Assembly (NCBI GenBank): GCA_017417465.1
Contig: JAFPZD010000160.1
Span: 1 to 64,000, forward strand
Length of the DNA stretch: 64,000 nt
Source: Prevotella sp.
GTDB lineage: Bacteria; Bacteroidota; Bacteroidia; Bacteroidales; Bacteroidaceae
Direction: 5' to 3'
In this document: positions 42,334 through 52,978 of the stretch, in pieces
How the letters are laid out: each line of letters opens with the position of its first letter
Numbering within the stretch: the first letter of the stretch is position 1
Made by a program: the position numbers and the translations under genes
The notes under the pieces: model-generated
Seen by the model: the letters and a program-made list of their open reading frames with translations, nothing else
Databases searched by the model: none
What the model was told of the DNA's origin: nothing

Positions 42334-42341
42334 CAAAGTTA
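42334..42341 (-). promoter_or_regulatory. -7 element for the small membrane protein gene
   Basis: Minus-strand TAACTTTG; the upstream element is not clear. It sets the start at 42270 rather than 42336. Confidence 0.5.
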
Positions 42342-42384
42342 CGAAATTATTATTAAATAAGGAGCATAATTAGAAAATATTTTG

Positions 42385-42392
42385 TACCTTTG
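42385..42392 (+). promoter_or_regulatory. -7 element for the CoA-transferase gene
   Basis: TACCTTTG, about 60 bp before the ATG at 42453, divergent from the preceding element. Confidence 0.55.
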
Positions 42393-42452
42393 CACCGAAT
42401 TTGCGAAAGACATGACCAAAATCAACATATTATAAACTCTAAATCTTACATT

Positions 42453-43958
42453 ATGTACACACGTTTGACCGCTGCTGAAGCAGCAGCATTGATTAAGAAC
42501 GGAGAGAACCTGGCACTAAGCGGATTCACGCCCGCAGGTGTGGCCAAGGCAGTGACGAAAGAGCTGGCAAAGGTTGCCATCAAGGAGCATGAGGCCGGCC
42601 GCGAGTTCAAGGTAGGCATCTTCACTGGCGCCTCGACAGGACAGTCAACTGACGGTGAGCTTGCCAACGCGCAGGCCATCAAGTACCGCGCCCCCTACAC
42701 CACGAACCCCGACTTCCGCAAGCACGTGAACATGGGCGAGATCCCCTACAACGACCTTCACCTGAGCCACATGGCACAGGAGCTGCGCTACGGATTCTAC
42801 GGTGACGTCGACTGGGCCATCCTTGAGGTGTGTGACATCGAGGAGGTTGGCGACGAGTTCCGCGTCTACCTGACCGCCGCCGGTGGCATCAGCCCCACGG
42901 CTGCCCGCCTTGCCAAGAAGGTCATCCTCGAGCTTAACTCGTTCCATAGCCCCAATGCGAAGTACATCCACGACGTATACGAGCCCCTCGACCCGCCCTA
43001 TCGCAAGCCTATCCCCATCTTCAACGTCGGCGACCGCATCGGTAAGCCCTACGTCTCCATCCCCCGCGAGAAGCTGGTGGGCGTCGTAGAGTGCAACCTG
43101 CCCGACGAGGCTCGTGCCTTCAAGGACAGCGACCCTGTGACCGATAAGATTGGCTACCTCACAGCCGAGTTCCTGGTTAGCGAGCTCCATGCCGGCCGCA
43201 TCCCCAAGGAGTTCCTGCCCCTGCAGAGCGGTGTAGGCTCGACGGCCAACGCCATCCTCGGCGCCCTGGGCGAAGACAAGCACGTCCCCGACTTCAACAT
43301 CTACACTGAGGTCATCCAGAACTCGGTCATCGACATGATGCTCTCGGGCCGTGTGAAGGACGCCTCAGCCTGCTCGCTCACCGTCTCGAACGAGTGCCTG
43401 ATGCAGGTTTATAACAACATCGGCTACTTCAAAGACCATCTGACGCTGCGCCAGAGTGAGATTTCGAACCATCCCGCCGTCATCCGCCGTCTGGGCGTCA
43501 TCGCTATTAACACCGCCATTGAGTGCGACCTTTACGGTAATGTCAACAGTACCCACATCAGCGGAACCAAGATGATGAACGGCATTGGCGGCTCGGGCGA
43601 CTTCGAGCGTAACGCTTACCTCAGCATCTTCACCTGCCCCTCGACGGCCAAGGGCGGACTCATCTCGTCGATTGTCCCCTTCGTCAGCCATCAGGACCAC
43701 TCAGAGCACGACGTCAACATCATCGTCACCGAGCAGGGTATCGCCGACCTGCGTGGCAAGAGCCCCGCACAGCGTGCACAGCTCATCATCGAGAACTGCG
43801 CTCACCCCGACTACCGGCCGCTGCTGCGTGAGTATCTGAGCCTGGCCTCGGGCGGACACACCCGCCACTGCCTGACGGCTGCCTTCGCCATGCACGACAC
43901 GCTTGCTCGCAAGGGTGACATGCACCTGACCGATTTCGCCGAGTATGTGAAGAAATGA
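42453..43958 (+). CDS. Acetyl-CoA hydrolase/transferase family protein (succinate CoA-transferase)
   Basis: 501 residues from the ATG at 42453 (MYTRLTAAEAAALI), chosen because the promoter lies inside the longer frame. It is a class I CoA-transferase of the Cat1/AarC type, moving CoA between succinyl-CoA and acetate or propionate in fermentative succinate and propionate metabolism. Supporting motifs are GFTPAGVAKAV near the N-terminus, the catalytic Glu in FNIYTEVIQN, and GIGGSGDFERNAYLS. In an organism using KorAB such an enzyme would handle the acyl-CoA products. The acceptor acid cannot be told from sequence alone. Confidence 0.92.
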   Translation: MYTRLTAAEAAALIKNGENLALSGFTPAGVAKAVTKELAKVAIKEHEAGREFKVGIFTGASTGQSTDGELANAQAIKYRAPYTTNPDFRKHVNMGEIPYNDLHLSHMAQELRYGFYGDVDWAILEVCDIEEVGDEFRVYLTAAGGISPTAARLAKKVILELNSFHSPNAKYIHDVYEPLDPPYRKPIPIFNVGDRIGKPYVSIPREKLVGVVECNLPDEARAFKDSDPVTDKIGYLTAEFLVSELHAGRIPKEFLPLQSGVGSTANAILGALGEDKHVPDFNIYTEVIQNSVIDMMLSGRVKDASACSLTVSNECLMQVYNNIGYFKDHLTLRQSEISNHPAVIRRLGVIAINTAIECDLYGNVNSTHISGTKMMNGIGGSGDFERNAYLSIFTCPSTAKGGLISSIVPFVSHQDHSEHDVNIIVTEQGIADLRGKSPAQRAQLIIENCAHPDYRPLLREYLSLASGGHTRHCLTAAFAMHDTLARKGDMHLTDFAEYVKK

Positions 43959-43960
43959 AG

Positions 43961-44165
43961 TAGTTAGAAGGAGTATGAAGTAGTTAGAAGTAGTTAGAAG
44001 TCGATAGACCTGCTGATCTAACGACCGCTAACTACTTCTAACTACTTTCTGCGACTACGAGTTCCTTCTAATCCCTTTCGATTCTTTCCAACTCCTGCTG
44101 TCGCCCTCAACTCCTTCTATCGACTTCTACCTCCCTCTCACTCCTTTTAATTCCTTCTAACTCCT
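43961..44165. repeat. Dispersed repeat and TAACTCCTTC-type microsatellite
   Basis: The 43961-44031 part (GTAGTTAGAAGTCGATAGAC, CTGCTGATCTAACGACCGCT) matches 36165-36216. It continues as degenerate 10-11-base repeats of TAACTACTTC and AACTCCTTCT up to 44165, so the region between the CoA-transferase and metG is almost entirely repeat. Confidence 0.8.
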
Positions 44166-44200
44166 TCTATCTCCATCATAACTAGATTTAAACCACAACA

Positions 44201-46267
<2,067 letters not shown>

Positions 46268-46285
46268 GAGATCGTGTATAGATGG

Positions 46286-46318
46286 GGCGGCCCGCCGGTT
46301 TCGACCGAGCGGGCCGCC
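46286..46318. terminator. Terminator downstream of metG
   Basis: A ten-base GC-only stem (GGCGGCCCGC pairing with GCGGGCCGCC) 18 bp after the metG stop. Confidence 0.75.
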
Positions 46319-46401
46319 TGTGTTGTGGGAGCGGGGTGTCGGTGTTGTGGGGCGGATGGCCCAGTCTGCTGTAAGCCATTGTGTATAAAGGATTTAAAGA
46401 A

Positions 46402-46525
46402 AACCGTATCTTCCCGATGAGAAGATACGGTATTGTTGCGAAGAAGATACGGTATTGTTGCGAAGAAGATACGGTATTGTTGCGAAGAAGATACGGTATT
46501 GTTGCGAACAAGATACGGTATTCTT
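46402..46525. repeat. 22-bp tandem repeat array with an inverted half unit
   Basis: Five exact or near-exact units AAGATACGGTATTGTTGCGA plus AG start at 46421, 46443, 46465, 46487 and 46509. An inverted fragment ACCGTATCTTC at 46402-46412 can form a hairpin with the first unit. It lies between convergent metG and metY. Confidence 0.95.
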
Positions 46526-46549
46526 CAAAACCCCTCGCCGGGGCGGTGT

Positions 46550-47836
46550 TTACCCTATCTGGTCGAGGGCCTGACGGATGTCGTCGAGGATGTCGTCGAT
46601 ATCCTCGATACCCACCGACAGACGGATGAGATCCGGTGCAATGCCTGCCTCGCGCAGCTGCTCGTCACTGAGCTGTCGATGCGTGTGGCTGGCGGGGTGG
46701 AGCACGCAGCTGCGGGCATCGGCCACGTGAGTAGCGATGTTGATGAGCCGGAGGCTGTCCATCCACTTGATGGCCGTTGCCCTGTCGCCCTTCAGACCAA
46801 AGGCCATGACGCCGCAGGAGCCGCCGGGCAGGTACTTTTGTGCCCGCTCATAGTAGTGGTCGCCGGGCAGCCCGCTGTAACGGATCCACGCCACGCGGTC
46901 GTCCTTGGCCAGCATCTCGGCCACGCGCTGCGCGTTGCTGCAGTGCTGGGCCATGCGGAGGTGGAGCGTCTGCAACCCCAGGTGGAGCAGGAATGCGTTG
47001 TGGGGCGAGGGTATGCTTCCCAGGTCGCGCATCAGCTGTGCTACGAGCTTCGTGGTGTAGGCCATGCGTCCGAACGCCTTCGTGTAGGTCAGTCCGTGGT
47101 ACGACTCGTCGGGCGTGGTCAGTCCGGGGTAGCGTTCGGCATACTCGTCCCAGGGGAAGTTACCGCTGTCGACGATGGCTCCGCCGACCTGCGTAGCCAT
47201 GCCGTCCATGTACTTAGTCGTAGAGTGCGTGACGATATCGGCGCCCCACTCGAAGGGACGACAGTTGATGGGTGTCGGGAAAGTGTTGTCGACGATGAGG
47301 GGCACGCCGTGGCGGTGGGCAATGCGGGCGAACTTCTCGATGTCGAGCACCGCACAGCCGGGGTTCGAGATGGTCTCGCCGAAGAGCGCCTTCGTATTGG
47401 GTCTGAAGGCCGCCTCTATCTCCTCCTCGCTGGCCTCCGGCGAAACGAACGTGCTCTCAATGCCGAGCTTCTTCATCGTCACGCCGAAGAGGTTGTAGGT
47501 GCCTCCGTAAATCTCGTTCGAAGTAACGAAGTGGTCGCCCGCCTGGCAGATATTAAAGAGGGCATAGAAGTTGGCCGCCTGGCCGCTGGAAGTGAGCATG
47601 CAGCCGACGCCTCCCTCGAGTGCGGCAATCTTGGCCGCCACCATGTCGTTGGTAGGATTCTGCAGACGGGTGTAGAAGTAGCCCTCCTTCTTCAGGTCGA
47701 AGAGCATGCCCATCTCGTCGCTGTCGTCGTATTTGAATGTCGTACTCTGCACGATTGGGAGCTCTACCGGCTCCCCGTTCTTAGGCTGATAGCCAGCGCG
47801 CACGCAGAGCGTGCCCGGTCGTAGTTGCTTATCCAT
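46550..47836 (-). CDS. metY: O-acetylhomoserine aminocarboxypropyltransferase / sulfhydrylase
   Basis: 428 residues, Cys/Met-metabolism PLP family. It forms homocysteine from O-acetylhomoserine and sulfide in methionine synthesis. Characteristic segments are PIVQSTTFKYD, YTRLQNPTND, SSGQAANFYA, DNTFPTPINCRPFEWGAD and the PLP lysine Lys208 in HSTTKYMDG. Length and features favour MetY over cystathionine gamma-synthase. It is transcribed alone from a TACCTTTG element just upstream, convergent with metG. Confidence 0.95.
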   Translation of the reverse strand: MDKQLRPGTLCVRAGYQPKNGEPVELPIVQSTTFKYDDSDEMGMLFDLKKEGYFYTRLQNPTNDMVAAKIAALEGGVGCMLTSSGQAANFYALFNICQAGDHFVTSNEIYGGTYNLFGVTMKKLGIESTFVSPEASEEEIEAAFRPNTKALFGETISNPGCAVLDIEKFARIAHRHGVPLIVDNTFPTPINCRPFEWGADIVTHSTTKYMDGMATQVGGAIVDSGNFPWDEYAERYPGLTTPDESYHGLTYTKAFGRMAYTTKLVAQLMRDLGSIPSPHNAFLLHLGLQTLHLRMAQHCSNAQRVAEMLAKDDRVAWIRYSGLPGDHYYERAQKYLPGGSCGVMAFGLKGDRATAIKWMDSLRLINIATHVADARSCVLHPASHTHRQLSDEQLREAGIAPDLIRLSVGIEDIDDILDDIRQALDQIG

Positions 47837-47862
47837 AGAAGTGTTGGGTTGAAAATCGGGTG

Positions 47863-47870
47863 CAAAGGTA
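47863..47870 (-). promoter_or_regulatory. -7 element for metY
   Basis: Minus-strand TACCTTTG, 27 bp before the start codon; the upstream TTTG is not clear. Confidence 0.5.
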
Positions 47871-47965
47871 CAACTTTTCAGGGAGAAAGGGCGTCCGCAT
47901 GCGTTAAAGCAAGTTAAAAGGCCGTAGTTTTGAGCGAAGTGTTATGCCAGTTGGTGAAAAAGCCG

Positions 47966-47973
47966 TACCTTTG
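47966..47973 (+). promoter_or_regulatory. -7 element for the glycan operon
   Basis: TACCTTTG, about 47 bp before the ATG at 48021. It rules out the longer upstream frame and is the only promoter-like element seen before the six-gene run. Confidence 0.55.
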
Positions 47974-48020
47974 CAGATGTGAACACACGGCATGTGCGGT
48001 TCACCTTTATACGTCAGACT

Positions 48021-49874
48021 ATGCAAGCAATCATACTCGCGGCCGGCATGGGCCGCCGACTCGGGGAATACACCCGGGACAACACCAAGTGCATGGTGCC
48101 GGTGAACGGCATCAGGCTCATCGACCGTCTGTTAGGCCAGCTGGCCCAGCAGCAGCTGCGGCGCGTCGTCATCGTCGTGGGCTACAAGGGTCAGGAGCTG
48201 AAGGACTACATCGGCAGCCGCTACGACGACCGGCTCAGGATAGAATACGTCGAGAATCCTGTCTACGACCGAACCAACAACATTTACTCGCTGGCCCTGG
48301 CCAAGCAGCAGCTACAAGAGGATGACACGCTGCTGCTGGAGAGCGACCTTATCTTCAGCGACCGCCTCATCCCGATGATTGTCAGCCATCCTTACCCCAA
48401 CCTTGCGCTGGTGGCCAAGTACGAGCCGTGGATGGACGGCACGATGGTTCGCATCGACGACGAGCAGAACATCGTGAACTTCATCTCGAAGGATGCCTTC
48501 AACTATGCCGAGGCCTCCGACTACTACAAGACCGTTAACATATACAAGTTCAGCCAGGCCTTCGCCTGCCAGAAGTACCTGCCGTTTCTTGAGGCCTACA
48601 CCAAGGCCGTGGGGCTGAACGAATACTACGAGAACGTGCTGCGAATCCTGTCGCTGCTGAACACCCATGACCTGAAAGCCCTGCCGATAGGCGGCGAGAA
48701 GTGGTACGAGATCGACGACAAGCAGGACCTCGACATCGCCGAGGCACTGTTTGCCGACGAGAAGGACGTGCTGCGAAAATACTACGGTCGCTACGGCGGA
48801 TTCTGGCGCTTTCCGCAGATGCTCGACTACTGCTACCTGGTCAACCCCTATTTCCCCTCGCAGCGCATGCGGGACGAGATGCGGGCGCAGTTCGACACGC
48901 TGCTGACCGAATACCCTTCGGGCATGAAGGTGAACACGCTGCTGGCCAGCAAGTGCTTCGGCGTCAGCGAGCCTTACGTCGTGCCGGGCAACGGGGCTGC
49001 CGAGCTCATCAAGGTGCTGATGGAGGGCGTGGCCACCGCCGGACCCACTGCGGCGGGCGCCGCGCCGGCGAAGGTGGGCGTCGTCCGCCCCACCTTCGAG
49101 GAGTACCCCAACCGTTACGACGCCGACCGTCTGGTGACCTTCGTGCCACAGAATGCCGACTACCGCTACACGGCCGACGACCTGATGGACTACTTCGACG
49201 GCAAGGGCATCAGCCAGTTGCTGCTGATCAACCCCGACAACCCGTCGGGCAACTTCATCGCCCGCACGGACGTGCTGCGACTGGCCGCCTGGTGCGGGCA
49301 GCGGGGCATACGCCTGCTGGTCGACGAAAGCTTCGTCGACTTCAGCGACGACTACGCCACCAACTCGCTACTTCACGACCGTACGCTGGAGACTTACCCG
49401 CACATGGCCGTCATGAAGAGCATTTCGAAGAGCTTCGGCGTGCCGGGGCTGCGCCTGGGCATTCTGGCCTCGGCCGACCGGGACCTCATCGCGCGTATAA
49501 AGAAAGAGGTGTCTATCTGGAACCTTAACTCGTTTGCCGAGTACTTCATGCAGATCTACAATAAGTACGAAGCCGACTACCAGCGGGCCTGCCTGCGGTT
49601 CGTACAGGAGCGCGCCCACTTCTACCAGCAGTTGCAACAGCTGCCCTTCCTGCGCGTCATGCCCTCTCAGGCCAACTACTTCCTTTGCGAGGTGCTGCCG
49701 CCCTATACGGCCAGCGGCATCGTCATACGCATGCTCAGGCAGCACAACATCCTGACGCGCGACTGCAGCCTGAAGCCTGGCCTCGACCCCAGCCGCCAGT
49801 ATATGCGCATCGCCGTCCGCAGCCATGAGGACAACCGGCGGCTGATTGAAGGACTGAAAGGATTGTCGCTATGA
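48021..49874 (+). CDS. Nucleotidyltransferase fused to HisC/CobD-like PLP enzyme
   Basis: 617 residues from the ATG at 48021. The N-terminal domain (about 1-240) is a LicC-like sugar/alcohol-phosphate nucleotidyltransferase (LAAGMGRRLGEYTRDNTKCM, NNIYSLALAK, LLLESDLIFSD, GEKWYEIDD). The C-terminal domain (about 260-617) is a fold-type I PLP enzyme close to HisC and CobD (NPDNPSGNF, LVDESFVDF, and the PLP lysine in MKSISKSFGVPGLRLG). A plausible product is a CDP-activated amino-alcohol or aminophosphonate for the LicD enzyme three genes downstream. CobD-like decarboxylation of phosphoserine, or aminoethylphosphonate transamination as in known PntC fusions, are the two leading options; neither is proven. 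The stop overlaps the next start (ATGA). Confidence 0.88.
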   Translation: MQAIILAAGMGRRLGEYTRDNTKCMVPVNGIRLIDRLLGQLAQQQLRRVVIVVGYKGQELKDYIGSRYDDRLRIEYVENPVYDRTNNIYSLALAKQQLQEDDTLLLESDLIFSDRLIPMIVSHPYPNLALVAKYEPWMDGTMVRIDDEQNIVNFISKDAFNYAEASDYYKTVNIYKFSQAFACQKYLPFLEAYTKAVGLNEYYENVLRILSLLNTHDLKALPIGGEKWYEIDDKQDLDIAEALFADEKDVLRKYYGRYGGFWRFPQMLDYCYLVNPYFPSQRMRDEMRAQFDTLLTEYPSGMKVNTLLASKCFGVSEPYVVPGNGAAELIKVLMEGVATAGPTAAGAAPAKVGVVRPTFEEYPNRYDADRLVTFVPQNADYRYTADDLMDYFDGKGISQLLLINPDNPSGNFIARTDVLRLAAWCGQRGIRLLVDESFVDFSDDYATNSLLHDRTLETYPHMAVMKSISKSFGVPGLRLGILASADRDLIARIKKEVSIWNLNSFAEYFMQIYNKYEADYQRACLRFVQERAHFYQQLQQLPFLRVMPSQANYFLCEVLPPYTASGIVIRMLRQHNILTRDCSLKPGLDPSRQYMRIAVRSHEDNRRLIEGLKGLSL

Positions 49875-50896
49875 AAGTATGCATTTGTGGAGGTGGCAAT
49901 CTGGGACATGTCATCGCAGGATTCATTGCTGCGCAACGGCAGCATGATGTCTGCATGCTGACGAGACACCCGGAGCGATGGCAGCAGCAACTCTGCATAG
50001 AGACACCCGACCGCGGACTGCTGGAGGGAAGGCTCGACGGCATCTACAACGACCCGCAAAAGGCCGTTGCCGATGCCGACATTGTTTTGCTCTGCCTGCC
50101 GGGATTCTCCATCTGCGAGGTGCTGCGTCAAATAAAGGACTACCTGCAGCCGCAAACGGCCGTCGGTAGTGTGGTCAGCAGCACGGGATTCTTCTTCGGG
50201 GCCATGCAGCTGCTGCCTGCCTGCAATCCACTCTTTGGCTTCCAGCGCGTGCCGTTCATAGCACGCACCATTGACTATGGCCACCGGGCAAGGCTGACCG
50301 GATACAAGAATAAGCTTCATCTGGCTGTGGAACATTGCGACCACCCGGAGCCGCTGCGACAGGCTCTCGAGGCTATGCTCAGGACACCCATCAAGCTGCT
50401 GGACAGCTTCTACGAGGCCAGCATCAGCAACAGCAACCCGCTGCTGCACCCTTCGCGCATCTACAGCATGTGGAAAGACTGGCACGAGGACATCACCTAC
50501 TCCCGTATACCTCTGTTCTATGAAGAGTGGACCGATGAAGCCTCACGCCTTTACATCGACATGGACCGTGAATTGCACGTGCTGCTGCGTAAGCTGCCCG
50601 TCAGCGAAGGCAGCATACCGACGGTGCTTGAATACTACGAGAGCACAGATGCCGCGACGCTGACCCGCAAACTGCAATCGATTGAAGCTTTCAAAGGCAT
50701 ACCTGCGCCGATGAAACCTGTCGGTGGCGGCTACGTGCCCGACCTGCAGAGCCGCTATTTCACCGAAGACTTCCCTTACGGACTGGCCATCATAGACCGT
50801 CTGGCGAAAGAGCATCACGTAGAAGCCCCCACCATCAGACAGCTGTGTCAATGGGGCGAGCAGCTTATCGCCACTCACGCTCACGCAACAGAATAA
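49871..50896 (+). CDS. NAD/NADP octopine/nopaline dehydrogenase family protein
   Basis: 341 residues. The N-terminal Rossmann fold has CICGGGNLGHVIAGF and the DIVLLCLPGF strand. The C-terminal helical domain (about 170-330, NSNPLLHPSRIYSMW) matches the opine dehydrogenase family, which reductively couples an amino group to a 2-oxo acid. It overlaps the fused enzyme by four bases, so the two products are very likely made together. The substrate is unknown; reductive modification of the aminated product of the preceding enzyme would fit. Confidence 0.85.
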   Translation: MKVCICGGGNLGHVIAGFIAAQRQHDVCMLTRHPERWQQQLCIETPDRGLLEGRLDGIYNDPQKAVADADIVLLCLPGFSICEVLRQIKDYLQPQTAVGSVVSSTGFFFGAMQLLPACNPLFGFQRVPFIARTIDYGHRARLTGYKNKLHLAVEHCDHPEPLRQALEAMLRTPIKLLDSFYEASISNSNPLLHPSRIYSMWKDWHEDITYSRIPLFYEEWTDEASRLYIDMDRELHVLLRKLPVSEGSIPTVLEYYESTDAATLTRKLQSIEAFKGIPAPMKPVGGGYVPDLQSRYFTEDFPYGLAIIDRLAKEHHVEAPTIRQLCQWGEQLIATHAHATE

Positions 50897-50913
50897 CATA
50901 AAAAGGGTGTAAC

Positions 50914-52020
50914 ATGAAACAATACGACTACCTGATAGTTGGTGCCGGACTCTTCGGAGCCACCTTCGCCTTTCTGGCAAGACAGGCAGGCAAACGCTGC
51001 CTGGTGATTGACAAGCGTCCCCACACCGGCGGCAATGCCTACTGTGAGGATGTTGACGGCATCCACGTCCACAAGTATGGGGCGCACATCTTCCACACGA
51101 AGAACAAGGAGGTGTGGGACTTTGCCAACAGTCTGGCCACGTTCAACCGCTACACCAATTCGCCCATTGCCAACTACAAGGGACGGCTCTACAATCTGCC
51201 ATTCAACATGAACACCTTCTACCAGATGTGGGGGGTGACAACCCCGCAACAGGCAAAGGACAAAATTGATGAGCAGCGCCGGGAGATGGCCGGGCGTGAG
51301 CCGCAGAATCTGGAGGAGCAGGCTATCTCACTGGTAGGGCGCGACATCTACGAGATTCTCATCAAGGGCTACACCGAGAAGCAATGGGGCCGCAAGTGTA
51401 CCGACCTGCCCGCCTTCATCATCCGGCGGCTGCCAGTGCGCCTGACGTTCGACAACAACTACTTCAGCGATCCCTATCAGGGCATACCCATCGGTGGCTA
51501 TAATGTCATTCTCGGGAAACTGCTCGAAGGCGTTGAGGTGAGGGTGAATGCGAACTTCTTCGACCACCGGCAGGAGCTGGAGGCAATGGCTGAGCAGACG
51601 GTCTATACAGGGCCCATCGACGAATATTTCGGCTATAGCCTGGGACAGCTCGACTGGCGCACACTGCGATTCGAGCATGAGCGTCTCGACACTGCCGACT
51701 ATCAGGGTAATGCTGTGATGAACTTCACCGACGGTGACACTCCCTATACCCGTATCATCGAGCACAAGCACTTCGAGTTCGGACAGCAGCCCTTTACCGT
51801 CATCAGCCGTGAATACAGCAGCGAATGGACACTGGGAGCCGAGCCGTTCTATACGGTCAATGACGAGCGTAACAACCGGCTGGCCGAGCAGTACCGCCAG
51901 CAGGCCGCCAGCCTTCAGAACGTCATCTTTGGCGGACGGCTGGCTGAATACAAGTATTACGACATGGACCAGGTGATGGCCCGTGCCATACAGTTATGGA
52001 ACGAACACAACGGACTATGA
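50914..52020 (+). CDS. glf: UDP-galactopyranose mutase
   Basis: 368 residues, flavoprotein that isomerises UDP-galactopyranose to UDP-galactofuranose. It shows the FAD-binding YLIVGAGLFGATFAF, YGAHIFHT, the LYNLPFNMNTFYQMWG substrate region, GYTEKQWG, and VYTGPIDEYFGY. It implies that galactofuranose is a component of the glycan built by this operon. The start lies 17 bp after the dehydrogenase stop and its own stop overlaps the LicD start (ATGA). Confidence 0.97.
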   Translation: MKQYDYLIVGAGLFGATFAFLARQAGKRCLVIDKRPHTGGNAYCEDVDGIHVHKYGAHIFHTKNKEVWDFANSLATFNRYTNSPIANYKGRLYNLPFNMNTFYQMWGVTTPQQAKDKIDEQRREMAGREPQNLEEQAISLVGRDIYEILIKGYTEKQWGRKCTDLPAFIIRRLPVRLTFDNNYFSDPYQGIPIGGYNVILGKLLEGVEVRVNANFFDHRQELEAMAEQTVYTGPIDEYFGYSLGQLDWRTLRFEHERLDTADYQGNAVMNFTDGDTPYTRIIEHKHFEFGQQPFTVISREYSSEWTLGAEPFYTVNDERNNRLAEQYRQQAASLQNVIFGGRLAEYKYYDMDQVMARAIQLWNEHNGL

Positions 52021-52964
52021 ACATTTCCGACATTCAAGACACTGTCGTCGACGGGTATAGGGTTGAGCGCAAACTGCGTCAGCTGCAAATGACGGAGCTC
52101 GAACTCCTGAAAGAGTTGCTGCGCGTCTGCCAGAAGCACCATCTGCGCATCTTTGCCGACAGCGGCACACTGTTAGGAGCCGTCAGGCACCACGGATTCA
52201 TTCCCTGGGATGACGACATCGACATGGCAATGCCACGACCGGACTACGACAGGCTTGCTGAAATTGCGAACGAAGAGTTCCGTCCGCCACTCTTCTTCCA
52301 GAACACTTTTACCGATCCGCTCCATGTGAGGGGACACGCCCAGTTGAGAAACAGCGAAACGACGGGTCTGCTGGAAGAAGAGTACGACCTTGACATCAAC
52401 CATGGCATCTTCATCGATATCTTCCCGCTGGACGGTGTGCCTGAAGACGAAGGTCAGCAGCAGGCCGACAAAGCCGAACTGACGCGGCTGCTGCAGCTGA
52501 TGCGCAACAACCGGCCATTCCGCCTGCCTGTCACGTGGAATCCGATGAAAATGCTGAGATATGCCAACGGAAGGAAAGAGGCTCTCAACTACTTAAAACG
52601 TCACGGAATGACTAATCAGTACTGCTTCAGGCGGTTTGAAGACATTCTGCGCAAGACCGACTATGAGTCGTCGGCAAGGGTGGGCACCCTGGCATTCTGG
52701 TACCGACGTTTTAAGCCACATGCCATCTATGACAGTGCGGTACTTCTTCCCTTCGAGGATATTGAGATTCCTGTGCCCGTAGGCTACCATGATCTGCTGG
52801 TCATATTCTTTGGCAAGAACTATATGACTCCCATTCACGAGGCGACGGCTCACAGCGGGCTCGTCTACGATGCTGAACGTCCTTACCCCATCATACAAAG
52901 AGAGCTGCGGCAAAAGCACTCTTGGTGGAAAGACTTTGCGGCTGAGATAAGAAAACGTTTCTGA
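52017..52964 (+). CDS. LicD-family phosphotransferase
   Basis: 315 residues from the ATG at 52017, which overlaps the glf stop. The LicD/fukutin nucleotidyltransferase-like motif is clear: FADSGTLLGAVRHHGFIPWD then DDIDMAMPRPDYDRL, with INHGIFIDIFPLDGVPED further on. LicD proteins transfer phosphocholine or similar groups from a CDP-activated donor to glycans. The donor here is probably made by the nucleotidyltransferase-PLP fusion in the same operon. Confidence 0.93.
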   Translation: MNISDIQDTVVDGYRVERKLRQLQMTELELLKELLRVCQKHHLRIFADSGTLLGAVRHHGFIPWDDDIDMAMPRPDYDRLAEIANEEFRPPLFFQNTFTDPLHVRGHAQLRNSETTGLLEEEYDLDINHGIFIDIFPLDGVPEDEGQQQADKAELTRLLQLMRNNRPFRLPVTWNPMKMLRYANGRKEALNYLKRHGMTNQYCFRRFEDILRKTDYESSARVGTLAFWYRRFKPHAIYDSAVLLPFEDIEIPVPVGYHDLLVIFFGKNYMTPIHEATAHSGLVYDAERPYPIIQRELRQKHSWWKDFAAEIRKRF

Positions 52965-52978
52965 AAACAACAGGCTGC

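Noticed and set aside
42271..42336. N-terminal extension MHPQKKNG of the small membrane protein
   Set aside because: It overlaps the TAACTTTG promoter element; the signal peptide begins at 42270.
46402..46525. Possible CRISPR array
   Set aside because: Units of 22 bp follow directly on each other with no unique spacers, and there are no cas genes. The same holds for the other short arrays.
46433..47824. 463-codon plus-strand frame opposite metY
   Set aside because: Shadow of metY, and it begins inside a tandem repeat.
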